DNA of 64,000 nt from Yamagishiella unicocca (Eukaryota > Chlorophyta > Chlorophyceae > Chlamydomonadales > Volvocaceae). The DNA is taken from contig BDSL01000091.1 in NCBI GenBank assembly GCA_003116995.1, forward strand, positions 1 through 64,000, given 5' to 3'. A program made the translations under genes and the position numbers. Below the pieces are notes generated by a model that saw nothing but the letters and a program-made list of their open reading frames with translations, did no database searches and had not been told where the DNA came from. Of this stretch, positions 1-13,700 are shown one piece after another; positions within the stretch are counted from its first letter, which is position 1, and every line of letters starts with the position of its first letter.

Positions 1-542
1 ACGGACTTCGCATGCTTGGGCGTGCGAACGACCTGGTTCTGCCTCATCATGAGGGGTCCACAGCAGAGAACCAGCTAGCTCCCGAAGCGTGCCGCGCACT
101 ACTGGTCTACAATATTGGCCCTACCTCCTGGTAGATCTCGCAGAGGCCTCCCCACCCGACGCTCATCAGGATTCCTGTCGACCCGTACGTGCGCGGCTCG
201 CAAAACTGGTAGTAGGATACCGGCAGAGGAGACACGTGCGCTCCTGGCTGGATGGCGCAGCGCTCCTGGTGGCCGCAAACCTCAATAAGCTGGCGGGTCA
301 CCTAGATAGCGCGGGAATGGCCGGGTAGGTAGGTGCACACAATCGATCGATGGCCCCACGGACGATGGCCCAAGCAATATGCCCAGCCATGCATGGCAGC
401 GCCTTACTTCAAGGCTGGTGGGCGGCTCAGAAACCTTCGGGTTCAGCGTACGACGGCCCGTCGGAGGTCGCCACGCAGTCCCTACCTGCTGTTTGTGCTC
501 AACTCATCAGCACAGGATGGGGTAGGGCCGGGCCGGGTGACG

Positions 543-678
543 ATCAAGTAAACGCCTGTGACTCAATTTGTCAATAACTGCCCAAAGGATAAACTTGCAT
601 GCGCACAATATGGCTTGCCTGGAGTGTACAGCGCTCGCTCCGATCAGGCGCAGTTGGATCATCGCCAGCGTCTGGCTG
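543..678. repeat. Dispersed repeat, copy 1 (partner at 31050-31185)
   Basis: About 136 bp are nearly identical to 31050-31185 in the same orientation, with scattered substitutions and small indels. Both copies begin with ATCAAGTAAACGCC and run through a shared stretch containing GGAGTGTACAGCGCTCGC. Similarity is lost on both sides. The shared start includes an in-frame TAA after an Ile-Lys pair in both copies, so it could be a duplicated gene 3' end and untranslated region. Confidence 0.8.
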
Positions 679-2427
679 GCCCAGTAGAGGCACCCTGGCG
701 GCAAGTTGCTTGGACGATGTGTGAGATAATCCTCCTTTCTCAATCCTTTGTTCCTTGGCATTTCTAGAGTCAAAGAGCCAAATGGAGCTTGTACCGGTGT
801 GCAAAAAGCGCTGCATTTCATGACAGGTTGCAAATATTGGCGGAAGGCTGGTTCCTTGGACGTTATTGTAACTATTTATTGAAGTAAAAAATTCAAAAAT
901 TTCGGAAAGTGACTGGTTATGAAAGGCGTAGTAAAGCGTGTTGTCTGGCGTCCGTGACGTACCGTGTGCAAGTATAGTCGCCAACTGAAATGCTAGCGCG
1001 AAAGCCTTCTTAAACCCGGCCAACAGCCACATGGTTACGCACCTACGCCTAACGGTGATTTTCCGCTTCTGCAGCCTCACATGCGTCGGCCGTGTGGTGA
1101 AGCAGGCTGCAAAATCCTCTGAGGGCGGGTGCCCACGTCCTGAAACTTTCGGCGGCCAAAGCCACAGTTCAGCACAATTTTCATGAATGGCTCCAGCCAA
1201 CCGTGGTGCAGCTGTTTTTTTTTCAGGCATTCACAGTGTCTGTTCACACAGCAGCAGTAGCAGCTCTGTATATCTCGTTCAGCGGCCCGTGACCGAGATA
1301 GACCACATTGGCCACCGGCGCGGCCTCCATCATGAATGCTTTCATCGTCAACAACGCTGCCGCTGCCGCCGCCGCCACCGCCAAGATCGCCGGCATCTCC
1401 CTGAACCTCAACAGTGTTGCGATCTTCACCTCTACAACGCTGCTGCAGCCGCCACCGCGAACAGCCCCACGGTTCGCGATTTATTTCCTTTATGTACCCG
1501 CTCTGTCGCTGCTGCCATGGCTACTGAAGTCACTGGAGGCGCCGGCACCCAAGCTCCCGCGCCCACTTCTATCGCTGACCGTGATGCGTCTGTGAGCCAA
1601 CAGCTGCTGCTGCTAACGATGAGCAGTAGTCAACTCGTGGGTGTGGCCGCAGGGACGGGAGGTCGCGTCACGGTGGCGGGAGGGGGCGCCAGCAGGGTGG
1701 CCGTTCATCATCGATGACCCGCAATTGGTCTTGCCGCCACAACTAGAGGTCCCTCGTAGAGCAGAAGATGGAAATGTTGGTGATTCTGATACGGGAAATG
1801 CCTCTCGAAAACAGCAGCAGCGGCGGTGGGGGAGGAGCAGTAGCGGACAGGGGGGACAAAGGCATCCACATCCGCTGCGGTGGCAACAGCACAACAGGGC
1901 GCCTCAGTGGCGGATGGCTGCGTGTGTGGTATGGCTTGGTATGGGAAACGAATGGGTTCGCCCCACACGAACAACCGGCCAGCACAGGGAACTAGCAATA
2001 ATAAGACGCGAATTGTTCATAAAAAGACGCGAATTGTTGAATAAAGCCGAAGAATGCTGGGAGTTTGAAAGGCAAGCAGCTGTCCTGTGCTTTTGGGGTC
2101 TGCGGTTTTGGGCCCCCGTTTTGCCGGGTCGCGCTCCTCCTAGCGTCTCGCTGCTGGCTTGGTGCAGGTGGTTCGTGTTTTCTGGACGCGTTTTTGTGCT
2201 CCTCCCCGTGCTTTGAATTGTGCGTGCTGCCTTCTCCGTGTCCTCGTGTTTGGCTGCCTTCGGCTTTTGCCCCTTCCCGGCCGGTGATGGCGGGCTCGTT
2301 TGCCCAGTGATCTGTGTCGCGGTCTGGCCCATCGGGCCCGCCTGGTTGCGCTTCCGCGCTTGTAGCCGTTCTGGCTCCCTTATAATACTCGCATTCTGAA
2401 ACCGTAACACACTCGTATGGCGTCTTG

Positions 2428-2911
2428 TTACGAAATGTGATAATACAGTCCCAAAAACGACGGGGGAAAAAATCGACTTTGGGTCCCTGTAACCATTCCG
2501 CAGGGTCGATTCACTCCCAGTGGGTCCTTGTAACCCTTCTGGGCTTTGTCATCATTACTTAACGTTCCGCGCAAATGTTGGCGGTAGTCGTACCGGAGTG
2601 CTCCAAGAATCCGCGGCGCCTTACCCGCAACCAAATACTCATGCTCGCTTGTCGAGCGACCCGATTCCAACCACGCGAAAGTGTTCTTCTCTAGCACTGC
2701 TGGCGCAAGCGTCGAGGGCTGCTTACCGGTACTCAGGCGCTTGCCCAAACACTCGCTGTGCCCAAAAGTGGTGCAACGGCAGTTGAGAGGTCTCTGCGAA
2801 GAGTCGCCTGTTCGGGGGCAAACTAGCACCAACTACCCTGCGCAGAAAGATCTTCTGCACCTTGACCATTGGATCCGCCAAAGCTCTTTCAAATACGCAC
2901 GCCTGCTGCAC
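2428..2911 (-). pseudogene. Possible decayed coding fragment, unrecognised
   Basis: Two overlapping minus-strand frames (2911-2723 and 2832-2428) encode ordinary-looking protein rather than repeat peptide. The first contains ALADPMVKVQKIFLRR and LPPNRRLFAETSQLPL. The second continues at a different frame over the same stretch, as expected if a frameshift split one frame. No start context or splice chain was found. It could be a retroelement remnant; I do not recognise the family. Confidence 0.25.
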
Positions 2912-4700
2912 GACCTGCGCTTATAACCCATCTTCCCCACCTGCTAAGCAGCGGCGTATTCTCCCCACGGGCAGTCGCTCCGGACCCTCCCCGTTGGTTC
3001 CGTCTTTGCCAATCTCTAACCCGTCAAACTCTACCCTCAGCTCCTAAAACTTCCCAGATAACGTCTGGGCCCCATACCTCCGCTCCAAACGATAACAAAG
3101 GCCTTAAAAATGAACGTCGAAACAGCGTAGCATAAGGTCAGGTGCCCATACGCGGTTTAATTCAAACTTGCGCATGAACGCAAAAGCCCCCCTTCGACCT
3201 ACGTCGCATAGCTCCATTCGGCACGAATCGAACGAAAAGCATGGTCGATAGCGCAGTCCAGATATTTCGCGCGCTCTTTGATTGGCCCGCGTAACGCAAC
3301 CCAGCTGCATCGCTCCGAAGCGCGTCATAGGACATGCCACCGTGCTGTGACCTGTACATATAGCAAGCGGCGTCCCCTGGTGCAATACACAGGGATCGGC
3401 TCAGCCCTTTGGTTCAAATAAGTTCGTCCAACGCACCCTCAACGAACCAAGCAAGGGATGGTGTGCACGGAGGGTAGCTCCCAACGTAGGGTAAGCAAGC
3501 CTCTAGGCATCGCGCACTACCGGTAACAGCGAGCAGGCTGGATTTCGCAGCAGTATACCGCAACCGCAGCGCGGCGGCCATCCAGCTGGTCCGCGACGGT
3601 TTGAGCAACCGGGCAGTTCCAGAAATGATGGTGGCGTGGGGAGAGCTAGCCTACCAGCGTACCCGCCACAACCTACCATACGGAGAGGTCACCGCCCCCC
3701 GCGCGCATATGGGACGGGGTTGCCATGCAAGCAGGTAGGGGAATTCCATCAGCCATGCGCCGCCACCACCACCCCGTGTGGGAGTTCTATCTCCCAAAGC
3801 AATTCCTTCCATAGCAGCCGGAACTACCGCGCCTTATTACTTGCAGTGCAGACAGCAGGGCCAGCCAAGCGAAGCTCAGCAGCCACCGCTGCCCTCTCCC
3901 GGTTTCCTCCCATTTCCCTCCCGCAGCGCCTTTCGAACGAACAGCAGGTAATGCGCGGCCACGCACGCGAGCCGCCATCGATTTCAACTGTTGCATGAGA
4001 CAGGGGGACCAATCGCGCCGACGTACTCCGCACTATTTCCGCGCCCACCCCTCCAGCCGCCAGCCAGCATCAACTCCAATTGGTCAAGCGGGGTTGCTCG
4101 GGCGGCCCTGATAGAACCGCCGGCGCCACCCTGCTCGCCACATCGCTGCCACCCGCCAGCCCTGCAAGGGAGGCTATCCCGGGGATGTCCACCCACAAGC
4201 CTCCGAGCGCCGTCTCACAAACAAACCCGCCATCGCCGAAGCTCCAGCCAGCGCAGGCTGCTGCTGCTGCCGATGTCGGCTACCGAGTCAGAGGCGCCTG
4301 TGGGACCACTCCTTCCTCAGTGGTGCAACAAGAGCTCCGGTGGTCGTGGGAGAGCATGGCCATCTGCACGCATGGCGCACGTACGTACATACATGGTCCG
4401 CAAGCAATCGGCAAGCTAAGAAGTAAGACGGTAACTTACTTATAAAGCAAAGCGTCGTAATGAGGTAGCCGAAAGGGCACGACGGCTGGCCCTGCAACTA
4501 CTAACCGTACCTACATACCGTGCACGCAGACGCCGCCGCCACATGAAAGTCCTTTTGGGGCGGGCGGGTTTGCTTGATTGCAGCCCCAACGCCTTGACTG
4601 GACCGAGCAATCGATAATCGATGTGGGCACACGTGCGTCGCGTCTATCTGATCCAAGTAACTCCGTGCGCGTGCAGCTCATCTGTCTCCCATCACGGCAT

Positions 4701-7700
4701 CTACAGAGGGCGAGCTAGCGTGCGTGCATCGGCGCGGATCACCATCACCCACCAGCACTCGTGTGCGTGTGCCGTCCCGCCTTCGAGTGCAGCTCCATCA
4801 ATCGACGTGCCCACCTCGCATACATCACGCATCCCTACTGGCGTCATAGCCCCCGGGTCACCCACCTGCTCCTGCAGCAGCAGCAGCTCCTTGACCACCT
4901 CCGCAGCGCCAGGCCGCCGGGGCGGGTCTTGCTCCCAGCAGCTGCGAATCAGCCGCCTCAGCTTGCGCGGGCAGCGCTGGTCGCTGAGGATGTCCAGAGG
5001 GGGTCGCGACATCTTTTCCGTTACCAAATAGGCCACCGCCAGCAGCGAGTAGTCCTGCATGCAAGCAAGCGCCGGTTGCGAGCGGGGATAGAACGAAGGC
5101 GACACCGTTTGGGGAGCCATTTATATTAACGGTGTTCGTTGGGCAAACAGCAGCAGGCGGCTAAGGCTGCAAAGGTAGGTGCCGCCCTGGGTAGGGAAAG
5201 ATGCATGGAAGGGGGGGTTCGCTGCGGTTCCGGAGCATTGTATGTATGTACCGGCAGCTGTATGTATAGCAAGGATTAAGGACTAAAGACTGCTTGCCAG
5301 GACGGCTGGGTTCCACCTGCCGCCTGCATCCCTGCCCACGGCCATATGTTGTCGTCGGGCCTCGAGGCAGGATTATTAGGTGGCTAGCCGGCTCCGCACC
5401 GCACGTACATACGTCGTTACTTCCAACAACGGCAACGAAGGACAGCAGTCGCTAGGAAGGGAGTGCGGCATGTGGCTAGCGAGCTGAGGGCCGGATATAT
5501 ATGCGCGCCCGCCCGCCCCTCTATCTACACCACTTCATTCTCCTACCTCCCTTCCCGCCCTCGAGCCCATCCATCCACTGACCTCCCACGGCTCCTTGCC
5601 GGTCAGCATCACCCACAGCGAAATACCGAAGGCATAAATATCCTGCACGAACAAGGGTTGCGATGATACATGGCCGTGATGAGCAAATGTACGTACATAT
5701 GTGGCAGAGAGCCAGCAAACCATAACCAGCAGTGGCAAATGAAGGAAGGCCGGCGATCCCGAGGCTGACTGCTGGATACATGCGGCTGACTGCTGCACAC
5801 GACATACTGCGCTCGCTCGCTCGTGACTGTCGTTGTCGCATCGATCGCTCCTTCCTGCTAGCACTTCTACGGCGGCACCACCCCGACGCTCTCAAGGAAC
5901 ACGCGCACCCACATAGACAGATACATCTATTCCCAAGCGAGCCCTTTGCTTGCATCCTTCCATAGTTGGTGGTCTTGCCGGAACACTATCGCTGCTGCTG
6001 GGAGTTTTAGAATAATAATAATGCAGGATCGGACTACGTATGGCCTCCACGTACGTACATACGGAGAGGCCAGCCCCGCCGACCCCGCCGACCCGTACGG
6101 CAGGCACACGGTTATACGTACGTACGTGCGTGTACTAAGATAAAGGAACATGCATAGGCCGCCAAGCACGACTGTATGTATGTGTTATCACATTCCGCAT
6201 CATTAACTTCTCGCGCGCTTTGGCGTCTTTGGGCCCACCGCCCATACTTACCGCTTTGTGGGTGATGATATTATTGAACAAATCGTAGCACTCTGTGATG
6301 GGGTGCGTGGGGGCGCGAGGGGGATGGTGGAGGGAGATGAGCGTTGAGTGACAGCCGAGCATTGTTTTACTTCGGCCAAGCCAAAGAGGGCAAACTGGGC
6401 CCAAAACCGGGGCAAGTCCTCCCATAGGGCGGTCGGTAGCGCCAGCAGCTAGCAGCATAGGGCTGGAACGGAGACACGCACGCTCGCACGCAGCGTATGT
6501 ACGCACCGTTATGAACGGTATTATGTCTGGTTCTATGAGTGACATATCGAAATGTATGTCAGAGTGACACTACATATGTATGAAATGTATGTCGTATTAT
6601 GTATGAACGATCCTTCCCCGAGTGTGTGATGTGCGTACGTGCCGCGTGCAACGGAGGGCACTGCTAGTAGCGGAGCTGTTCGAACGCATGTGCGTGTGCG
6701 CCAGAAGGAACGAAGCAGCAGCAGGGGGCGGGGCGAACGGCTAATAATAATTAATGCTGCTGCGTGCGCGCGGGCACCTGTGGCACATGAAAGGAGGGCA
6801 GTGAGGCCATACATCGTAATACATTCATGGTTGTTACTGTGATATCCTTTACTTTGATTGCGTACGTAAGCGCACGCGCACGTCGCGATGCATGATCATT
6901 GTTATTATGTTATCAGCAGAACACGAATTACAGCACCAATCTAGTAGTTGTTCGCTTGATAGGCAGGGCCTCTGGCCGTGCCTCGGCGCGAGGGCACTGT
7001 CGACGGATTGCACTACTGCCACAGCAAAGGCCGCAGCGGTGTAGCAGGCGAGCAGCCAAAGGCTTCTCGAGATGCTGGGAGAGCGCGTTACGCGCTTAGG
7101 GTGTGTTCGCAAGGGCCGTACATTTGTCGTACACCTGCTACAAGCGGGTAATACTTGTTACGTTGCCGCAATACACACATGGGGGGAGGCGGGCGGCTGG
7201 CGCAATCGATCGAACAAGCAACTAACAGCCGCAGCCAAAGCTAACGGCAGCACCAGCACCAGCCATCATCAGGTATCTTTCGGTGCATGTGAGTACGTGT
7301 AGATCGATAAGTACGTAACGCCTGCTGCTAGCTGTTGATGACTTGCTTGCGAGGGGACTTACCAGGGGCCAGGTAAGTCGGCTGCAGCGAGCGAGCGAAG
7401 GCATGGCAGGTATGTAGGTACGTACGTGGGTAGTTCCGGTAAGTAGATATTTAGGTAGATACGTAGATAGGTAGATAGGTTGACGGCACGGCAGGAGGTA
7501 TGTACGGCGGGAGGCAAATCGTCCGGCGGGAGGTTGCAGCAGCGCCAGCAGATAGATAGAGAGAGGGGGGGGGTCGTCGTGACGGTTATTATTATCGGCG
7601 GAACTAACCACGCACCGAAGGGCGCGGGCGAGCGAGGCGCAAGATGTGCGAGGGGTCAGCTTCAGCAGCAACAATCCTTGACCGCCCGAACAATAAAATA

Positions 7701-10700
7701 AACCGGAACTGAAGTGCCGGCCGGCCTCCGTACCTACTTCGTTGCCAAGAATTCATCACGCACGGTACGCACGCATTTACGTACTCACCGTGCCCGCCTC
7801 CGGGTTCAACGTCGGCATCGTGGCGGCCCGGATCGTAGCCAGCCCAAAGTCCTGCAGCAGCAAGGAAGTCAATCAACATACAGGCATACGTGTTGATTTA
7901 AACTTACAGAAGCTACGGCACTACTTCAGCATCCCCCAACCAGATCCTGAGCGTCGCAGGTAAGGTAATATTTTATATAAGATTTGGCGGCGCACGCACC
8001 GGGCGGAGGCTAGGCGCTCCTACGTACCTAGCCTTGTGTGTTATTCGAGCGCATATGTCGGTGGCACATCCGCGCCCTCTCGCGCCTTCAGGATGGATTA
8101 TATACTAACTTCCGTGCGTAGGGTATTCTCAGCGCGTTTGATACACAAGTGGTACGTGCATCAACTAACATCAACTAACATAACGCATCCACCGCCGTAC
8201 CCAACCGTAACGTTCACCCACGGAACGTCAGCGTTTTCCGCGTTTACTTTACCTACCGTCAGCTTCACCACGGGTTTCGGCGAGTCCATGCCATTTACGA
8301 GGATGTTGGCGGGCTGGTTGGAAACGGGTGGAGAAGGCAGAGGCAAGCAAGGGAGCAGCAGTAGTAGCGAGCGTGTTGTGGTGTATGTACGTATGTCAGC
8401 AGCTCGCTGGCAGCAGTGCACGATGTCGCTCGGTGTGCACGCAATGACTGCAATGATACAATAATAACGACTGATGACGACTACATCCAATGACACGAAC
8501 GAGAGCGATACTTCCGCCCTCCTAATACACGGCACACATACACATACGCGCGCGCTTATTATGAGTGACTGTGGAGTGACTGCGAGCTGACTCGCGTTTA
8601 ACAAGTAAACAAGCGGAGGGTAAGGCGAAACACCGCCCTATCCTAGCGAACAATACGTACAAAAGCGCGCACGGCACGTCGCTCGCGGCGCACGCGCGCA
8701 CCTTGAGGTCTCGGTGGATGATGGTGGGGTGCAAGTACTCCAGACCGCGCGCGACCTGGATCGCGATGTGGACCACCTGCGGGAATAGTGATGAGATAGA
8801 GGAGATCCAGAAGTAAGGGGATGGAGTGGCCTCGCTCGTATCGTCGCAAGATGCATGGATGACCGCCGGCGGCACGCAGTAAATCAACACACAGGTGGTA
8901 TGCATGGACACAACGGTGTGTCAGCGAACGGCCGACTAACGTCTGCCTGCTGGTTTCTCTGTACTGTGCTAGCTGCTGTTGGCCCTGGCTTCTTATCTTG
9001 GGACTGCCTAGCTATTGTGCACAAGCAAACTCCTTTTGTTGACCGACCGCCGCTCGGGTGTGGTGGGTGGGGAACGAAAGGGTGGTGATCATTGGCTGCT
9101 GGTCCCGGCGGGCAGCCGTCATGGGGGTGTACGCACGTGTGCCTTGCTTTAGGCCGCGACCGGTTCGGGCTGTCTGGCACCGCCGTCTTTCCTGAGCTGG
9201 GCCTTGGGGTGCCTGGGTTATTGTTTGTGCTGGGCGGGGCCCCACCTTGTTGGCTGGGCAAGGCTGCTGGATGTCGGTCCTTCGTTCTGTGCCTTTCCGG
9301 GCGTCTGTTGGATATCAGCGCTGGTTTCTCGCTCCATATAATCCTCTCTTGTATGTATGTCCTGGATGGATTTGCATTCCCCAGTGTAGCATCTATCAGC
9401 GGCTGCTTTTCTCTTCTCCGTCGTTGTGTGTATGTGCGTGCGGATTATTGATTTCCTCTGGCGTTCCATCCGCCGGTCATATCGCGTTCCTCTTCGCTCG
9501 GGCGGCGGCGTCCTACCTCCGGGCCCAGCGAGTACAGAAACCTTGATTATTGTTCACGCGTGATGCGTGGGCGAGCCTTGGTCTTACTTTCCCCATTCAT
9601 TTGGGATGCTGTCTGCTGTGGCGCTCGTCCTGCTCGCGTTTATTGGAATGATGCCCCTTGTTTGCGCTAGTCTTCACTCCTTTCGCTGCAGATAAGCACG
9701 ACAGGTGGCGCGCCTGTATGTGTATGTGGGTTGTGGCCGTTCTGGGTTCTTCCCCCTGCTGCCCATATCTTGCCGACCCTTGCTACCTCATTCTCTTGGT
9801 CGCCCCGTCGGGGCGGCGGGATAGGGTGCGTGTGGCCCTTAAGTAAGCTAGCGAGGTTCCTGGTTCCTATTGACGCACGGTCTTTTCGTTTTGACCCTAC
9901 CCTTCCAGCTGTTTTGTGGGGGCCGTTTTGTGGTGCATGGCGGTCGTGGAGTCAGGTATGTAGCCACGCTGTTGTGGCTGTCGCATCTCGCGGCTTCTAT
10001 ACCTGGTTTTCGAGCAGCAGGGTGGCGCCCCTGTGGCCTTTATTTTGACGGGGCGGGCTTACTCTTCTTGTGTCTTTCGGGGCATCTGCTGGGGTTCAGA
10101 TAGGCCCACCTCGCATGTATATGTATGTGGGGTGAGGCCACGGACATGGGCCTGCCTCTCTAATTGTATGTCCTGCTGGATGGGTTCGCCCGGGCATAAT
10201 AAGCCCCTCGCTCACCAGGTGCGTGTGCACACAGCCTGCTGCGTTTTGGTTCTGCGTATTATTATCCGCTCGCGAATGAACGAGGGAGCACACGCATGTC
10301 AATGACATGTAAGGTACGTCAACAGCTCCGGTCGCTCCCTACGCACGTAGACAGTACGACAGTAGACAGTACGACACGGAAGACGAAACAGACAGGTAGG
10401 ACGACGGAGTTTCATTGTGAGGTTCGCCACCGCCTTACCTTGAGCCCGCACCTACCTGCCCCGGCCACCAACGAACACCTGAACCGAAAACCCACCACCA
10501 ACCACCAGCTAACTGATTCAGTAGACGTGCGTGCACCTACCGTTGGCAGCGGGATGAGCTGGCGTGGCTCTCGAAAGATGAGTTGCTGCAGCGAGCCCTC
10601 CATGAGCTCGATCACCAGGCACAGCCGTGGTGGAGTTACGCAAGCTGCCAGCAGGCGCACCACGTTGGGGTGGCGGCAGCGCCCCAGCACCTGCACCTCC

Positions 10701-13700
10701 TGCTGCCAGCACTTGACGTCCCACATATCCGGGGTCGGGGGCTCGGGGCCGTTGTCAAGCGCGGTCGACAGGATCTGCGGAATTATTCGTTACGCCAAGA
10801 CAGCAGTGTGAGGTAGATAGGGTACGTAATCATCACGAGGAGTTCGTTCCTGTCATTGCGTGCAGCCGTTGCAATTATGTGGCTTTACCCCATTATTACT
10901 GCAGTACCTCGTCAATAGTGTAGAACGTTAGGGACCTACCATCAGGAACTAACAACACTAAACCTTGCTCTATCAACTTACCTCTCTTGTCCCACCACGG
11001 ACCGCCTCACCTTAACCGCCACTCGCTGCCCGCCGTACATGCCCTCGTACACGCGCCCGGACGCCCCCTTCCCCAGCACCACCGGCAGCAGCGTCACCAG
11101 GTTCACGCACTCCGGACCAACCGCCACGTCAGGTTGGAGCGGGGACAGAGGATGTACCACCACGTGCTCATCATGGCAGTCCTGCTTCTGCGGCGGCGGC
11201 GTTTCTGGGTTGCTCTCCCCCTGTGGACCTGGCGAGAGGTAAATACACAGCCGGATGCATTGGACGGAATCGATCAGCGCGCGGTGATGGAGGAAGGCGG
11301 CGGCCAGCAGGTAGGGCAACCACTGGCGAGCGCCATGCGAAGCAAGAGGACGTACGAGCGACCGGTCCGCGCGCGGCGGGGGACAACTACTGATGAAGGA
11401 GTCACACGGAGTCATGGAGTCAACTTGCTCCTAAGTGCACATGCGTGCAGGCCGAGGGGTTACTGGCTTAAGGTCATGGGGTTATTACCCCCCGCCGCCG
11501 CCGCCGCCGCCGGTTACTTGGCTGATGACACGCAGGGCTGACGGAACGTGCAGAGCGAGGGGCTATTGGGTTAAGGCTGTGGGTTTACCCCCGCCCCGGT
11601 TATTACCAGACTGACTGCAGGGCTGCTGACAGGCACGTGCCGAGCAGTAGGTTACCCGAGTTTAGGCCTTGGGATTACCCGCCCTCCGGTTCGTTACCGG
11701 GGGCGCCGGGTAGGCTACCGGGTCCGTTGAAGCCTGCTGAAACTGGCCCTGTCTCAACCAAACCTACCTCAACGAAACGATTATTACGAAGGCTCAAACC
11801 TGTCCATGGCTGCGGTGGGTTATTACACCTCCTCCGGCGGGATAACGTACGCACGCTAGATCCGTTGAAAGGGCTTGACCGAGGTGCCGTGGTCGCTCGA
11901 TCTATCTTCGTTCATTCTATCTGTATGTACGTATGCGTATGTATGTACACTTAATTCTGTGCACATCTATGTATGACGTAAACCAAACGCTAAGCAGAAG
12001 CGGCCAAGCGCGTGCGCGAGAATATTACACAACAACCAGCAAAAGCTGGATGGGCCTTACGTACACGGACCGTTCGCGTCCGATTGTTGCTTGCTTGCTT
12101 GGTGGGCAAGAGAGGTGCCGTCCGCCGGATAATCCCGTACGTAGCTGGCATTTTGTGATGAGTGAGAATGGCGCTACCACGCGCGTCGGTGCTTTACACT
12201 ACTGATTGCGTATATAAGAGCAGTGATGAATAGCGGTTGCGGTGCTACGGGAGAATAAGCAAGAAAGCATGGGGGCGAGGCGGCGGGCGGGCGGGCTGGG
12301 CTCACCTGTGCTGCTGTCAGGTGCAACTTCAGCGGCAGGTACCGCCGGGGCTTCGGTCGCCTTGGACGACATTATCTGGTCGTCCCTACTGCCCTTGTCT
12401 GTGGCTAGTAGTGCCGCTGCCACAGCAGCGGCCTCATCGGCTGATGTCATTAACGCGATGAGTACGCTGGCGGCCCCCGACGACGACTCTCCAGCAGCCG
12501 CTTTATTACGCTCGGGTGCCCCATCAGCCCACCTCCCACTCCTGCCGTGCCCATCGATGTCGTCGATACATGGTCGCGCGCCCGCACGTCGGCATGGGCA
12601 ATCATGTATAACACGGCAGCAGGATATACAGGCGGTGCGTGAGGGAGCGGCGGCTGCTACTCGATAGATCGGCAGCAGCAAGTAAGACGCGGCAAAAGAA
12701 GGCCACCCACGCACATGCATACGTACGTACACAAGCTTGACTGCTATATATACGTACGTACCTGAGTTTCCTATCTAAGTGTTCATGAAGGTACGTAAGT
12801 AAGCCCACTACTGTCCACGCACTCGCGTCCTACACGTAAGCTTTGCTCAACCCTCAATAACAACACGTACAGATAGGAGACGTAAGTGGGTTTTCCCTTC
12901 TGAAAGACATCGAAGACGATAGGTCCATGGTCCAGCGGTCCGTACGTCCGCTCCTGTGTGCCGTACGTTCAGGTAGATGTACCGCCGCAAAACCCTCCAG
13001 ACACCCAACGCCACATGTCCGAGTATGCTGTCTCCAAAACTAGGATCCGCAGTGGCTGGGCCCGTTAATAATAATAGTATTATTATTATGCCGGCCGGGC
13101 GGGGCCTGGCGTGTATTTAGGGGGTGGCTGGGGAACTGATGAGGGGCGGACTCCGCCCCTATATGCCCGCACCACCGGGCGCAGCATGTAGGGCCCTACA
13201 TCGCCCGCACCACCGCGCGTCCCCCCTCTCGCGGGTATGTACCGCCGTACTCACCGTAGTTCGGATCCCAGCAGCTCATCATCTCGCAGCGTCGCTGTAG
13301 TAGTAGTAATGCCGTCGCTGCTCTGCCGGCCGCCACGCTCCCCACCTTGTTGACGAAACAGCCGCAGCCTCAGCCCCGGGCGCCTCTTCAGCACCAGCCC
13401 CAGCACCAGCGCAGCCACCAGCAGCACGGCGGCTGCACGATGTACGTATGCGCATGTGCGATGCGCGGGACGGAGCCGATGACGTCATAATAAGCAGGGT
13501 CCAGGGAGGGGAGCCGGAGGAGGTGCGCGCGACAATCAGGTAATACAATGCTGGAAGGGAGGTAGGTTCGTTCAATTCATCACGATCCAGGGCGAGATGT
13601 CTGATGCATGATGAGAACCTCCGCACACGCGGGAGGGGTTTGCCGCCGGCCTAACAGCAGCAGCAGAGCCAACTTATAAAAGGACGCTGCTCCGTCCCCT

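Larger units (their letters stand above)
1..4700. other. Region without a recognisable gene
   Basis: Both strands hold only short open frames with no motif I recognise. The stretch carries one copy of a dispersed repeat (543-678), a doubtful minus-strand coding scrap (2428-2911) and an alanine-codon-rich frame near 1320-1480. A gene may enter from the left edge, but I see no splice-linked chain of frames supporting one. The right end is the presumed 3' flank of the kinase gene that stops at 4701. Confidence 0.5.
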
